NCBI RefSeq assembly: GCF_000518085.1
Contig: NZ_JACX01000001.1
Coordinates: 186,001-250,000, forward strand
DNA length: 64,000 bases
From: Bartonella grahamii ATCC 700132
GTDB lineage: Bacteria; Pseudomonadota; Alphaproteobacteria; Rhizobiales; Rhizobiaceae
Direction: 5' to 3'
Positions within the stretch are counted from its first letter, which is position 1; every line of letters begins with the position of its first letter. The notes beneath the pieces were generated by a model. The model did not search any database. It saw only the letters and a program-made list of their open reading frames with translations, and had not been told where the DNA came from. Both the position numbers and the translations under genes were made by a program. This document shows positions 45,374 through 55,500 of the stretch, in pieces.

Positions 45374-48373
45374 ATGGCAAGGCAGGACGAAATAAATAGC
45401 CTTTTTGCACAGACATCATTTCTTTATGGTGGCAATGCGGATTATATAGATCAACTTTATGCTCAATATGAAAAAGATCCTACCAGTGTTGATTCACAGT
45501 GGCGTGCTTTTTTTGAAGGACTTCATGATAATAAAGAAGATGTTCTCAGAAATGCTGAAGGGGCAACATGGCAAAGTGATCATTGGCCAGTAAAGGCAAA
45601 TGGAGAATTGGTTTCTGCTCTTGATGGTGATTGGTCTTCTCTTGAAAAATATCTTGGTGATAAATTAAAGGAAAAAGCAATAACAGGTGCTGCACAAAAG
45701 GGAAAAACTTCCAGTGAGCAAGATGTTATTCGTGCAACACGTGATTCCGTTCATGCAATTATGATGATTCGTGCGTTTCGAGCACGGGGGCATCTTCGTG
45801 CGCGGCTTGACCCTCTTCAATTGGTCGAAAAACAAGAAGATTACAAGGAACTTTCTTCAGAAGCTTATGGTTTTACTCCAGCTGATTACGAGCGTCCCAT
45901 TTTTATTGATAATGTTTTAGGGTTGGAATATGCAACTATTCCACAAATGCTTGAAATTCTCAACCGTACTTATTGTTCAACAATCGGTGTGGAATATATG
46001 CATGTTTCTGATCCGGTTCAGAAAGCATGGCTTCAAGAACGCATTGAAGGGCGAGATGAAAAAATTTCTTTCACACAACAAGACAAGAAAGCTATCCTTA
46101 ATAAGCTTATTCAGGCGGAAGGTTTCGAACAGTTTTTAGACACTAAATATAAAGGTACAAAGCGTTTTGGACTCGATGGTGGTGAGGCGCTGATTCCCGC
46201 TCTTGAACAGATTATCAAATGTGGTAGTGCTTTAGGGGTTAGGGAAGTTATTTTAGGAATGGCACATCGTGGTCGTTTAAATGTTCTTTCACAAGTTCTT
46301 GCCAAGCCGCATAGGGCTATCTTTCATGAGTTCAAAGGGGGATCTTATAAGCCTGATGATGTGGAGGGATCCGGTGATGTCAAATATCATTTGGGAACTT
46401 CAGCTGATCTTGAATTTGATGGTAAAAAAGTTCATTTATCGCTGTTGGCCAATCCATCTCATCTTGAGATTGTTGATCCGGTTGTTATAGGAAAAGCACG
46501 TGCTAAACAAGATCAACTTATGGGACCTGCGCATACTGATTTACTCTCATTAAGTGAGCGTTCAAAAGTGATGCCACTGCTTATTCATGGTGATGCTGCT
46601 TTTGCAGGACAAGGCGTTATCCAAGAAACTTTTGGTCTTTCAGGTCTTAAAGGTTATCGTGTTGCAGGCTCACTTCATGTTATTATCAATAATCAGATTG
46701 GTTTTACAACATCTCCACGTTTTTCACGTTCTTCGCCTTATCCATCAGATGTTGCAAAAATGATTGATGCACCAATTTTCCATGTGAATGGTGATGATCC
46801 TGAGGCAGTTGTTTTTGTTGCCAAAATAGCAACAGAGTTTCGCCAAATTTTCCATAAACCAGTGGTTATTGATATGTTTTGTTATCGCCGTTATGGGCAT
46901 AATGAAGGTGATGAGCCTTCCTTTACGCAGCCGCTTATGTATAAGGCAATTCGTAATCATAAAACAACACTTCAGCTTTATAGTGACCAATTGGTAGCAG
47001 AAGGGGTGATTTCTTTAGAAGAGATTGAGCAACAAAAAAAATTATGGCGCGATAAGCTTGAAGGTGAATTTGAAGCAAGTGCTTCTTATAAGCCTAATAA
47101 GGCTGATTGGCTTGATGGAAGCTGGACGGGTCTCAAAGCTTTTAGTAGTTCTGATGAACAACATTCTAGAACAACCGGTGTTGAATTAAAAATTTTAAAG
47201 GAAATTGGTCAGAAAATTGTCGAAATTCCGGCAGATTTTCACGTTCACAAAACCATTCAACGTTTTTTAAATAATCGTGCTAAAATTTTTGAAACCGGTG
47301 AGGGTGTTGATTGGGCAACCGCTGAAGCTCTAGCTTTTGGTTCACTTTGTTTGGAAGGGGCACCGGTTCGTCTTTCCGGTGAGGATGTTGAACGGGGAAC
47401 TTTTTCACAACGTCATTCAGTTCTTTATGACCAAGAAAATGAGGCGCGTTATATTCCTTTGAATCATTTACAAAAAGGGCAAGCGCTTTATGAAGTTGTT
47501 AATTCTATGCTTTCTGAAGAAGCTGTTCTTGGTTTTGAATATGGATATTCTCTTGCTGAACCACGAGGATTAACACTTTGGGAAGCACAATTTGGTGATT
47601 TCTCTAATGGTGCACAGGTCATTTTTGATCAATTTATTTCATCCGCAGAGCGTAAGTGGCTTCGTATGTCTGGTCTTGTGTGTTTATTGCCTCATGGTTT
47701 TGAAGGGCAAGGGCCGGAGCATTCTTCTGCACGTTTAGAACGGTTTCTTCAACTTTGTGCGGAAGATAATATGCAGGTTGCTAATTGTACAACCCCTGCA
47801 AATTATTTTCATATTTTGCGTCGACAAATTAAGCGTGATTTCCGTAAGCCATTGATTTTGATGACACCGAAATCACTTTTACGTCATAAGCGAGCTGTTT
47901 CTCTTCTCAATGAAATGGGGCCAGAAACAAGTTTCTGTCGTGTGTTGCTTGATGATGCAGAATGTCTCAAAGATTCTGTCATTAAGTTGCAGAAAGATAA
48001 TAAAATTCGCCGTGTCGTTCTTTGTACTGGTAAGGTTTATTACGACCTTTATGAAGAACGTGAAAAAAAGGGTATTGATGATGTTTACCTCCTTCGTGTT
48101 GAACAACTTTATCCTTTTCCTGCTAAAGTTTTGGTGAATGTGTTGTCGCGCTTTTTGCAGGCGGAAGTTTTTTGGTGCCAAGAGGAACCAAAAAACATGG
48201 GGGCTTGGTCATTTATTGAGCCTTATTTGGAATGGGTTTTGACGCATATTAATGCGCAATATTCACGTGCTCGTTATGCAGGGCGTCCTGCGAGTGCGTC
48301 ACCGGCCTCTGGGTTAATGGTGAAACACCTTGAACAACTGGCTGCGTTTCTTAAAGACGCGTTAGGTTCTTAA
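45374..48373 (+). CDS. sucA: 2-Oxoglutarate dehydrogenase E1 component
   Basis: E1o decarboxylates 2-oxoglutarate with thiamine diphosphate and passes the succinyl group to the E2 lipoyl arm. The 999-residue protein has an N-terminal E2-binding segment, [11 protein letters not shown], the ThDP region with [10 protein letters not shown] and [26 protein letters not shown], and the C-terminal transketolase-like domain ([22 protein letters not shown], cited in part). The length is usual. GGAGAGG lies upstream of the ATG. 164 bases after sucD make a second promoter possible. Confidence 0.97.
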   Translation: MARQDEINSLFAQTSFLYGGNADYIDQLYAQYEKDPTSVDSQWRAFFEGLHDNKEDVLRNAEGATWQSDHWPVKANGELVSALDGDWSSLEKYLGDKLKEKAITGAAQKGKTSSEQDVIRATRDSVHAIMMIRAFRARGHLRARLDPLQLVEKQEDYKELSSEAYGFTPADYERPIFIDNVLGLEYATIPQMLEILNRTYCSTIGVEYMHVSDPVQKAWLQERIEGRDEKISFTQQDKKAILNKLIQAEGFEQFLDTKYKGTKRFGLDGGEALIPALEQIIKCGSALGVREVILGMAHRGRLNVLSQVLAKPHRAIFHEFKGGSYKPDDVEGSGDVKYHLGTSADLEFDGKKVHLSLLANPSHLEIVDPVVIGKARAKQDQLMGPAHTDLLSLSERSKVMPLLIHGDAAFAGQGVIQETFGLSGLKGYRVAGSLHVIINNQIGFTTSPRFSRSSPYPSDVAKMIDAPIFHVNGDDPEAVVFVAKIATEFRQIFHKPVVIDMFCYRRYGHNEGDEPSFTQPLMYKAIRNHKTTLQLYSDQLVAEGVISLEEIEQQKKLWRDKLEGEFEASASYKPNKADWLDGSWTGLKAFSSSDEQHSRTTGVELKILKEIGQKIVEIPADFHVHKTIQRFLNNRAKIFETGEGVDWATAEALAFGSLCLEGAPVRLSGEDVERGTFSQRHSVLYDQENEARYIPLNHLQKGQALYEVVNSMLSEEAVLGFEYGYSLAEPRGLTLWEAQFGDFSNGAQVIFDQFISSAERKWLRMSGLVCLLPHGFEGQGPEHSSARLERFLQLCAEDNMQVANCTTPANYFHILRRQIKRDFRKPLILMTPKSLLRHKRAVSLLNEMGPETSFCRVLLDDAECLKDSVIKLQKDNKIRRVVLCTGKVYYDLYEEREKKGIDDVYLLRVEQLYPFPAKVLVNVLSRFLQAEVFWCQEEPKNMGAWSFIEPYLEWVLTHINAQYSRARYAGRPASASPASGLMVKHLEQLAAFLKDALGS

Positions 48374-48405
48374 TTTATTACTACTCTGATGTATGGAAAA
48401 ATATT

Positions 48406-49617
48406 ATGACTACTGAAATTCGTGTTCCTACTTTGGGCGAATCGGTTACCGAAGCAACGATTGGCAAATGGTTTAAAAAACTTGGCGAAGCTGTCGCTAT
48501 GGATGAGCCTTTGGTTGAATTAGAAACTGATAAGGTGACCGTTGAAGTTCCTTCTCCTGTTGCAGGAAAATTATCTGAAATCATTGCAAAAGAAGGCGAT
48601 ACGGTTGAAGTAAATGCTCTTTTAGGAGTGGTGGAAGCTGGAGAAGCTGGTGTCTCCCAATCATTTTCACCTTCTGCTACACTTGTTCCAGCGGCTTCAT
48701 CTGAATCGGAGAAGCCTGCTTCGGGCAGTACAATGCCTCCTTCTCCTTCAGCAGCAAAATTGATGGCTGAAAATAATGTTGCAAAAAGCGATATTTCAGG
48801 TTCTGGAAAACGTGGACAAATTCTTAAAGAAGATGTTCTTGGTGGATTAAAACAAAGTACAAATGCCCCTACACCCTCTTCTTCTGCGACGAGTTCTTCG
48901 GCAACTCCTGTCCAAGAAACACGTGAAGAGCGGGTTCGTATGACGAAATTGCGTCAAACAATTGCTCGCCGTCTTAAAGATGCACAAAATGTAGCAGCAA
49001 TGTTAACCACATTTAATGAGGTTGATATGTCAGCGGTGATGGATTTGCGCAAGCGTTATAAGGACCTTTTTGAAAAGAAAAATGGTGTTAAACTTGGTTT
49101 TATGGGTTTTTTTACCAAAGCTGTTTGTCATGCATTAAAAGAACTTCCTGCTGTTAATGCCGAGATTGATGGGACAGATATTGTTTACAAAAACTATGTC
49201 AATGTTGGAATTGCTGTTGGAACGGATAAAGGGCTTGTTGTTCCAGTAGTGCGAGATGCAGATCAAATGTCATTGGCAGAGATTGAAAAAGAGATTGGTC
49301 GTTTGGGGCGTCTTGCGCGTGATGGAAAATTAGCCGTTTCTGATATGCAAGGGGGAACTTTTACCATTACCAACGGTGGTGTGTATGGATCGTTGATGTC
49401 AACACCGATTTTGAATGCACCACAATCTGGTATTTTGGGAATGCATGCGATTAAAGAGCGAGCAATGGTTGTTGAGGGCCAAGTTGTGATCCGCCCCATG
49501 ATGTATTTAGCGCTTTCTTATGATCACCGTATTGTGGATGGGCAAGAAGCTGTAACTTTCCTTGTGCGTGTTAAGGAAAGCTTAGAAGATCCGGAACGCC
49601 TTGTTCTTGATTTGTAA
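48406..49617 (+). CDS. sucB: Dihydrolipoyllysine-residue succinyltransferase (E2o)
   Basis: E2o is the core of the 2-oxoglutarate dehydrogenase complex. The 403-residue protein has a lipoyl domain with the modified Lys43 in [11 protein letters not shown], a Ser/Pro/Ala-rich linker, and the peripheral-subunit-binding domain ([14 protein letters not shown]). A second flexible linker follows, then the catalytic domain ending in [15 protein letters not shown] with catalytic His and Asp. One lipoyl domain is normal for E2o. Its gap to sucA is 32 bases and to lpdA 30. Confidence 0.97.
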   Translation: MTTEIRVPTLGESVTEATIGKWFKKLGEAVAMDEPLVELETDKVTVEVPSPVAGKLSEIIAKEGDTVEVNALLGVVEAGEAGVSQSFSPSATLVPAASSESEKPASGSTMPPSPSAAKLMAENNVAKSDISGSGKRGQILKEDVLGGLKQSTNAPTPSSSATSSSATPVQETREERVRMTKLRQTIARRLKDAQNVAAMLTTFNEVDMSAVMDLRKRYKDLFEKKNGVKLGFMGFFTKAVCHALKELPAVNAEIDGTDIVYKNYVNVGIAVGTDKGLVVPVVRDADQMSLAEIEKEIGRLGRLARDGKLAVSDMQGGTFTITNGGVYGSLMSTPILNAPQSGILGMHAIKERAMVVEGQVVIRPMMYLALSYDHRIVDGQEAVTFLVRVKESLEDPERLVLDL

Positions 49618-49647
49618 ATACAGTTTCCAGGATGAAAGGAGAAACGG

Positions 49648-51054
49648 ATGTCTTATGATGTGGCTGTGATCGGAGCGGGTCCAGGTGGTTATGTAGCAGC
49701 AATAAAGGCTGCACAACTGGGACTTAAAGTAGCGATTATTGAAAAGCGTACAACATTAGGAGGAACATGTCTCAACGTTGGTTGTATTCCTTCTAAAGCG
49801 TTGTTGCATGCTTCAGAAGTGTTTTCTGAAACCCAGCATGGTTTTGAAACACTTGGTATTTCTATTGGCAAATCTAAGCTTAATCTTGAACAAATGATGG
49901 TTCATAAGAAAGCTGTGGTGACAGCCAATACAAGTGGCGTTTCTTTTTTGATGAAAAAAAATAAAGTTGATACTTTTTTGGGGACAGCTAAAATTTTGAG
50001 TGCGGGTCATGTGGAAGTTGTTGCCAGAGATGGTAATAAACAAACAATTGAAACAAAAAATATTATTATTGCTACGGGCTCAGAGAGTTCAGGCATTCCA
50101 GGTGTGAATGTTGAAATTGATGAAAAGACTATTGTTTCTTCTACGGGAGCCCTTTCACTTGAAAAAGTACCAGAGCATATGATTGTAGTGGGTGCTGGTG
50201 TTATTGGTTCAGAACTTGGATCAGTTTGGAGCCGTTTAGGTGCTAAAGTTACCATTATTGAGTATCTTAATAAAATTTTGGGCTCAATGGATGGTGAAGT
50301 TTCACGGCAATTTCAGAAATTAATGGAAAAACAGGGGATAGAATATAAGACGGGAACAAAGGTGACAGCTGTTACACAATCTGGCTCAACTGCTCAGGTG
50401 ACTTTTGAAGCCGTCAAAGGTGGTGCAGCTGAAACTTTAGAGGCTGATGTTGTGCTTATTGCTACTGGACGTTCTCCGTATACGGAGGGGCTTGGCTTAG
50501 GGGAGGCTGGTGTTCAGTTAGATGAACGCGGATTTATTGCAATTGATGCCCATTGGCAGACGAATGTTCCAGGAATTTATGCGATTGGTGATGTCGTAAA
50601 AGGGCCAATGTTAGCGCATAAAGCAGAGGAAGAAGGCGTTGCTGTGGCAGAAATTTTGGCAGGTCAAAAAGGGCATGTTAATTTTGATGTCATTCCTAGT
50701 GTTGTTTATACACAGCCGGAAATTGCTAGTGTAGGAAGGACAGAAGAAGAGCTAAAAACTGCTGGTATTGAATATAATGTTGGCAAATTTCCTTTTATGG
50801 CTAATGGTCGTGCTCGTGCAATGCAAAAGAGTGATGGGTTCGTTAAAATCCTTTCTGATAAAAAAACAGATCGGGTATTAGGGGGGCATATTCTTGGATT
50901 TGGTGCTGGTGAAATGATCCATGAAATTGCAGTTTTAATGGAATTTGGTGGTTCATCAGAAGATCTGGGGCGTTGTTGCCATGCACATCCTACCTTATCA
51001 GAAGCCGTGCGTGAGGCAGCTTTGGCAACATTTGCTAAACCACTTCATATTTAA
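49648..51054 (+). CDS. lpdA: Dihydrolipoyl dehydrogenase (E3)
   Basis: E3 reoxidises the lipoyl arm and passes electrons to NAD. The 468-residue flavoprotein has the FAD loop VIGAGPGGYVAAIKAAQLG (near residues 6-24), the redox disulfide GGTCLNVGCIPSKALL, the NAD-binding GAGVIGSELGSVW, and the C-terminal catalytic HAHPTLSEAVREA. Its place after sucB suggests it serves the oxoglutarate complex first. The transcript probably ends at the hairpin at 51108-51184. Confidence 0.97.
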   Translation: MSYDVAVIGAGPGGYVAAIKAAQLGLKVAIIEKRTTLGGTCLNVGCIPSKALLHASEVFSETQHGFETLGISIGKSKLNLEQMMVHKKAVVTANTSGVSFLMKKNKVDTFLGTAKILSAGHVEVVARDGNKQTIETKNIIIATGSESSGIPGVNVEIDEKTIVSSTGALSLEKVPEHMIVVGAGVIGSELGSVWSRLGAKVTIIEYLNKILGSMDGEVSRQFQKLMEKQGIEYKTGTKVTAVTQSGSTAQVTFEAVKGGAAETLEADVVLIATGRSPYTEGLGLGEAGVQLDERGFIAIDAHWQTNVPGIYAIGDVVKGPMLAHKAEEEGVAVAEILAGQKGHVNFDVIPSVVYTQPEIASVGRTEEELKTAGIEYNVGKFPFMANGRARAMQKSDGFVKILSDKKTDRVLGGHILGFGAGEMIHEIAVLMEFGGSSEDLGRCCHAHPTLSEAVREAALATFAKPLHI

Positions 51055-52213
51055 AAAGCTTTTAAAAAGTACATTTTAAAAGGCACAGGAGGCAAAAAAT
51101 ATTTGTGAAGCATACAACAACATTTTAAAACTTTAAAAAGGAATACAACCAATTGTATTGAAATATTCCGTTTGTTGTATGCTTTTCTATAATTACTGTT
51201 TTAAAATTCAGTTGTGTAGTTTTTATTGATTATCCTGTTGTGCATTATTGTTTAGAGCGGTGGTGTTTGTTTGGTTTATGTAAAGTTTTACATATGGGGT
51301 GGTTTTTATACTATTATAAAATATTTAGGATAGGGTTCTGAGCCTATTTGCGTGCTTTGTTTTAAGAACACATCTCTCAAAATGCGCAAACCTATTTCAC
51401 GATGGTGCTCGTTAATGGTATAGCTGTAAAGTTCCTCTTGAAATATATAAAATTCATTCAAATTGTTATAAGACCTATTTGTGCATCATCATCTTTATGT
51501 TTAGTAAACGTATACGCTGACATTATAATGCACTTTTTCAGTTCTCAATATTGCTAAAGCTCTTTATTATTTGAGAGTTTTTATAAGAGAAATTTTTATT
51601 CTTTTCTTATTTTTACTCACATTCTTGCTCTGTTTGTGATGTGCAGACAAAAGATATTAATTGATTCAATGTGAGAGAGTTTGCGATAAGAGAATATTAC
51701 AGTTTTCAGCGTTATGAATCAAGTTGAAAATGATATTTATTGTTATAAATCAATGTATTATATATGAAAATGAATCATGTGAAGAGGGAAGCCAAGAGGA
51801 ATTCGCTCAAAGAAATTGAATTGTTTAATGATTGGAGCGGGTTAAGGATCTTTGTCATTTAAGATAAAGAGGGGAGGGATTGAATATTCTACAAAATACC
51901 ACTCTTTTTTAAAAGAGCGGTATTTTTATATCTTTTCTTTATCACACTATCTTTTTGATGATAATGACAAGTTATACAGTGTGATTAAATTAGTTTTTGC
52001 TTCTCTGTTTTTCTTGATCATTGCTTGTTATGTCTTAGAAAGATGATATGTTTCTTCTTTAAGGTTGTTAAGAAATCGTAATGTTGCCAAAATATAACGA
52101 ATAGCTAAAATTTTTTTGAAAACCATAATTACATGAGAATATTAAGTTTGTTTTCATTGGGCAGTTTTCTGATAACTTAAAAAATCAAGCATATGCTTTC
52201 TATAGGTATAAAT
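51055..52213. other. Long spacer with hairpin, no supported gene
   Basis: Apart from the hairpin at 51108-51184 I see no defensible feature in this 1.16 kb. A 64-codon frame at 51852-52046 starts at TTG without a ribosome site and has one hydrophobic C-terminal stretch; I do not call it. The two flanking genes converge. Confidence 0.45.
51108..51184 (+). terminator. Long branched hairpin after the suc-lpd block
   Basis: AAGCATACAACAA (51108-51120) pairs with TTGTTGTATGCTT (51172-51184), 54 bases past the lpdA stop. Inside, GGAATA/TATTCC and ATACAA/TTGTAT form a second stem. The next bases are only weakly T-rich, so it may protect the mRNA end as well as terminate it. Confidence 0.55.
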
Positions 52214-53452
52214 TTAAAATTCTAATTTTTTATCCTCTTGTTGTTCTCTTATAAAAGTGGGAAGCCCCATACGATCAAGATATTTAAGGAAAGGGCGGGG
52301 TGGTAATTCCTCTACATTGACCATAGTCTTAACATCCCATTCGCCTGTAGCAATGAGAAGGGCTGTAGCAGCAGCTGGTACGCCAGCGGTATAGGAAATG
52401 CCTTGTGCTCCAGTTTCATGAAAAGCTTGTTTGTGATCGGCTATATTATAGATAAAAATTTCTCGCAGGTGTCCATCTTTTTCGCCTTTAATAAGATCTC
52501 CAATACAGGTTTTTCCTGTGTAGTCTGGGGCGAGAGAGGAAGGGTCGGGTAAGACGGCTTTCACGACTTTCAAGGGCACGACTTCTTGACCTTCTGCCGT
52601 TTTAATCGGTTGTTCGGATAAGAGTCCGAGGTTTTTTAGAACCGTAAAAACAGTGATATAACGTTCACCAAATCCCATCCAGAAACGAACATTCTCCACA
52701 TCGAGATTTTTTGATAATGAATGAATTTCATCATGTCCTGTCATATAGGCTTTTTGTTTTCCAACAACGGGAAGATCCCATTCATGGCTGACTTCAAACA
52801 TTTTATTGGAAGTCCATTTTTTATTTTGCCATGACCATACTTGTCCTGTAAATTCACGGAAGTTAATTTCTGGATCAAAATTTGTAGCAAACCAACGCCC
52901 ATGATTTCCGGCATTAATATCAATAATATCAATATCTGTGATTTTATCAAAATAATTATCGCGCGCTAATGCTGCATAGGCATTCACTACACCTGGGTCA
53001 AAACCTGCTCCTAAAATAGCGGTTATACCAGCTTTTTCACATTCTTGACGCCGAGGCCATTCATAATTGCCATACCAAGGAGGTGTTTCACAAATTTTCA
53101 AGGGGTCTTCATGGATCGCTGTATCGATATAAGCGCATTTGGTTTCAATACAAGCTGAAAGAACAGACATATTAAGAAAGGCAGAACCAACATTAATGAC
53201 AATTTCGCATTTGGTCTTTTGGATGAGCTTTATAGTTTCTTCTACATTCATGGCATTGAGCGAATGGCTTTTGAGAACACCCTGTTCTTTCATAGTGTTT
53301 TTTTCTTTAATAGAAGCAATGATGGCTTCACATTTTTTGAGTGTTCGTGAAGCAATATGAATTTCACCAAGAATATCGTTGTTTTGAGCACATTTGTGTG
53401 CAACAACTTGTGCAACACCTCCAGCACCAATAATGAGAACATTTTTTTTCAT
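52214..53452 (-). CDS. Carboxynorspermidine/carboxyspermidine dehydrogenase (saccharopine dehydrogenase family)
   Basis: A 412-residue NAD(P)-dependent enzyme with the Rossmann loop LIIGAGGVAQVVAHKCAQN at residues 6-24 and the saccharopine-dehydrogenase-like fold (GAGFDPGVVNAYAA, INAGNHGRW). Next to it lies a carboxynorspermidine decarboxylase gene, which points to the alternative polyamine route. In that route aspartate semialdehyde and putrescine (or diaminopropane) are condensed and reduced to carboxy-spermidine and then decarboxylated. I infer this role from family plus neighbour; lysine metabolism is the other option. It is the second gene of the pair, 53 bases after the decarboxylase. 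Confidence 0.85.
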   Translation of the reverse strand: MKKNVLIIGAGGVAQVVAHKCAQNNDILGEIHIASRTLKKCEAIIASIKEKNTMKEQGVLKSHSLNAMNVEETIKLIQKTKCEIVINVGSAFLNMSVLSACIETKCAYIDTAIHEDPLKICETPPWYGNYEWPRRQECEKAGITAILGAGFDPGVVNAYAALARDNYFDKITDIDIIDINAGNHGRWFATNFDPEINFREFTGQVWSWQNKKWTSNKMFEVSHEWDLPVVGKQKAYMTGHDEIHSLSKNLDVENVRFWMGFGERYITVFTVLKNLGLLSEQPIKTAEGQEVVPLKVVKAVLPDPSSLAPDYTGKTCIGDLIKGEKDGHLREIFIYNIADHKQAFHETGAQGISYTAGVPAAATALLIATGEWDVKTMVNVEELPPRPFLKYLDRMGLPTFIREQQEDKKLEF

Positions 53453-53505
53453 TGTAGGTTCATCTCCTTTTTAATACTGTTGTATGACGTTTTTATGGTT
53501 GATCT

Positions 53506-54606
53506 TTATGAAAGACTTTCCTGATAGTCGTTATAGCTGAATTGGCGTTGAAGTGTTAATGTACCATCGCACTCTTTGAGAACAATAGCAGGCATTGTAA
53601 CGCCATTAAACCAGTTTTTCTTGACCATTGTATAACCTGCTGCATCCTGAAAAGACAGCCGATCGCCTATTTTAAGAGGTTTTTGAAATTGAAATGTTCC
53701 AAAAATATCGCCGGCAAGACAAGATTTTCCACAAATCATAATTTCGTATGGTCCTTGATTGGGCTCTAATTTGGCATTTTCACGATAAATGAGAAGATCA
53801 AGCATATGTGCTTCAATTGAGCTGTCAACGATGGCAAGATTCTTTTCATTATACAATGTGTCAAGAACACTGACTTCTAATGTGGTGCTTTTGGCGATAG
53901 CAGCTTCTCCTGGTTCTAGAAAAAGAGTAACACCATGGGTTTTAGAAAATTGTTTTAAACGTTTTGCGAAAGATTCTAAAGGATAATTTTCAGCTGTAAA
54001 ATGGATTCCGCCACCAAGGCTTATCCAGTCAACCGCAGCGAAAAGTTCTGCAAATTTTTCTTCCATGTGATTCAGCATTTGGTTAAAAAGATTAAAATCA
54101 GCATTTTCGCAATTGTTGTGGATCATTAGGCCATTTATGAGGGGTAGAACTTCTTTTATAGCGCTTTGATTGGTTTCGCCTAAGCGGCTAAAAGGGCGGG
54201 AGGGATTGGCAAGATCAAAATTGGATGCGCTGATTCCTGGATTTAACCTCAAACCCCGTTGGATGGTTTTGCTAGCGTTAGAAAAACGTTGAAGCTGTTG
54301 GATTGAGTTAAAGATAATTTTGTCTGCATAGCTACAGGCTTCATCAATTTCATGATCGGCCCAAGCAACCGAATAGGCATGGGTTTCTTTGCCAAATTTT
54401 TCTCTTCCTAAACGCAGTTCATAAAGGGATGATGATGTGGTTCCATCCATGAACTCGGACATTAAATCAAAAACACTCCATGTAGCAAAACATTTCAAAG
54501 CAAGTAAAATTTTAGCTCCAGACATTTCCCGTAAACGAGAAATTGTTTGCATGTTTTTGATGAGTTTCGATTTGTCTATAAGGTAGTAGGGGGTTTTTAT
54601 CATCAT
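53506..54606 (-). CDS. nspC: Carboxynorspermidine/carboxyspermidine decarboxylase
   Basis: A 366-residue PLP-dependent, alanine-racemase-fold decarboxylase. The PLP lysine is K38 in ILLALKCFATW. Later features include HNNCENADF, WISLGGGIHF and FLEPGEAA, and the C-terminal CGKSCLAGDIFG gives the conserved cysteine at the dimer active site. It removes CO2 from carboxy(nor)spermidine to give (nor)spermidine. Together with the downstream dehydrogenase it can make spermidine without S-adenosylmethionine decarboxylase. The start could be the first or second ATG. Confidence 0.9.
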   Translation of the reverse strand: MMIKTPYYLIDKSKLIKNMQTISRLREMSGAKILLALKCFATWSVFDLMSEFMDGTTSSSLYELRLGREKFGKETHAYSVAWADHEIDEACSYADKIIFNSIQQLQRFSNASKTIQRGLRLNPGISASNFDLANPSRPFSRLGETNQSAIKEVLPLINGLMIHNNCENADFNLFNQMLNHMEEKFAELFAAVDWISLGGGIHFTAENYPLESFAKRLKQFSKTHGVTLFLEPGEAAIAKSTTLEVSVLDTLYNEKNLAIVDSSIEAHMLDLLIYRENAKLEPNQGPYEIMICGKSCLAGDIFGTFQFQKPLKIGDRLSFQDAAGYTMVKKNWFNGVTMPAIVLKECDGTLTLQRQFSYNDYQESLS

Positions 54607-54770
54607 TTATTCATTCTTTTTTGAAGGATCTTATTACCAAGATCAACGTTTAGTACAAAGAGTAACAGAATGTCTCAAGAAAAAAGAGTCTTAAGAAAAG
54701 AATCTGTTTCTGTCTAGAAAGAGAAAGGCTTTCTGTAATTACTGTTGTTTATTATTTTGAGTTTTGCGTT

Positions 54771-55268
54771 ATGAGTATGAAAAAAAAATTATATTATGCT
54801 TTAGCTTTTGTATTGGTTAGCAGTTTTTTCATTATAACAACTACTCTTGTTAATTGGGGGCAAAATAGGAGTGATGCTAAAGCCAAACTGGTTACTCAGA
54901 CTTCTGTCCAAGATAGTTCGGTGCCTTTGATTTTTACGGGGCGTAGAGAACTTAATGGTTTTAAAGGTTATCGTCATTATCGGCGTGGTTATCGTAAATA
55001 TAGTGATAATTGGTGGTATCCTGAAGTGGCATTTGTTACGTCACCGCACTTAAGCACAAAAAGCGCATCATTAAAAGTTGTACCAGATGCTAAAAAAGTG
55101 TTTTTAACGTCTTCTTCGGAAAAATTAGAAAAAAAAGAGCCATGGATGCTTAAACAACATATTGAATCTTGCCGTGCGCGTTATCGCTCTTATAATAAAA
55201 ATGATAATAGTTTTCAGCCTTTTCACGGGGGGCGTAAACAGTGTTTATCACGCTTTTTTAAAGGATAG
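54771..55268 (+). CDS. BA14K-like exported protein
   Basis: A 165-residue protein with an N-terminal membrane or signal segment (residues 5-27), a basic and aromatic middle (GYRHYRRGYRKYSDNWWYP), and a C-terminal motif HIESCRARYRSYNKNDNSF followed by FHGGRKQC. The C-terminal motif matches the BA14K family, named for a 14-kDa immunoreactive Brucella protein. The function is not known beyond reported lectin-like activity. After its TAG stop the same frame continues for 41 codons and contains a second, degraded motif (IASCRGRYCSYNK), see findings. Confidence 0.75.
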   Translation: MSMKKKLYYALAFVLVSSFFIITTTLVNWGQNRSDAKAKLVTQTSVQDSSVPLIFTGRRELNGFKGYRHYRRGYRKYSDNWWYPEVAFVTSPHLSTKSASLKVVPDAKKVFLTSSSEKLEKKEPWMLKQHIESCRARYRSYNKNDNSFQPFHGGRKQCLSRFFKG

Positions 55269-55289
55269 AAATTATTAAATAAATTTTTA

Positions 55290-55328
55290 ATTGCTTCTTG
55301 TCGTGGGCGTTATTGTTCTTACAATAAA
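55290..55328 (+). repeat. Degenerate second BA14K motif after the stop codon
   Basis: Codons 55290-55328 read IASCRGRYCSYNK, resembling IESCRARYRSYNK inside the preceding gene, and are in the same frame after the TAG at 55266-55268. No start codon with a ribosome site precedes it, so it is probably a remnant. Confidence 0.6.
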
Positions 55329-55500
55329 GAGAAAACTTGCGTGGTGCGCAGCATTTTCATGCAAGCGTTTTTTTTTGAAAAATTTAAATACTTTTAAGTT
55401 TTATTAAATCTTATTATCATTAAGTGTGGAATGGGGGGTGAGGATATAAGTTTTTGTTTTGTCGATGACAAAATATTAAGGACAGGATGGAGTTGAAAGA

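Noticed and set aside
51852-52046. 64-codon plus-strand reading frame with one hydrophobic segment
   Set aside because: TTG start, no Shine-Dalgarno sequence and no family likeness; possible but not supportable.
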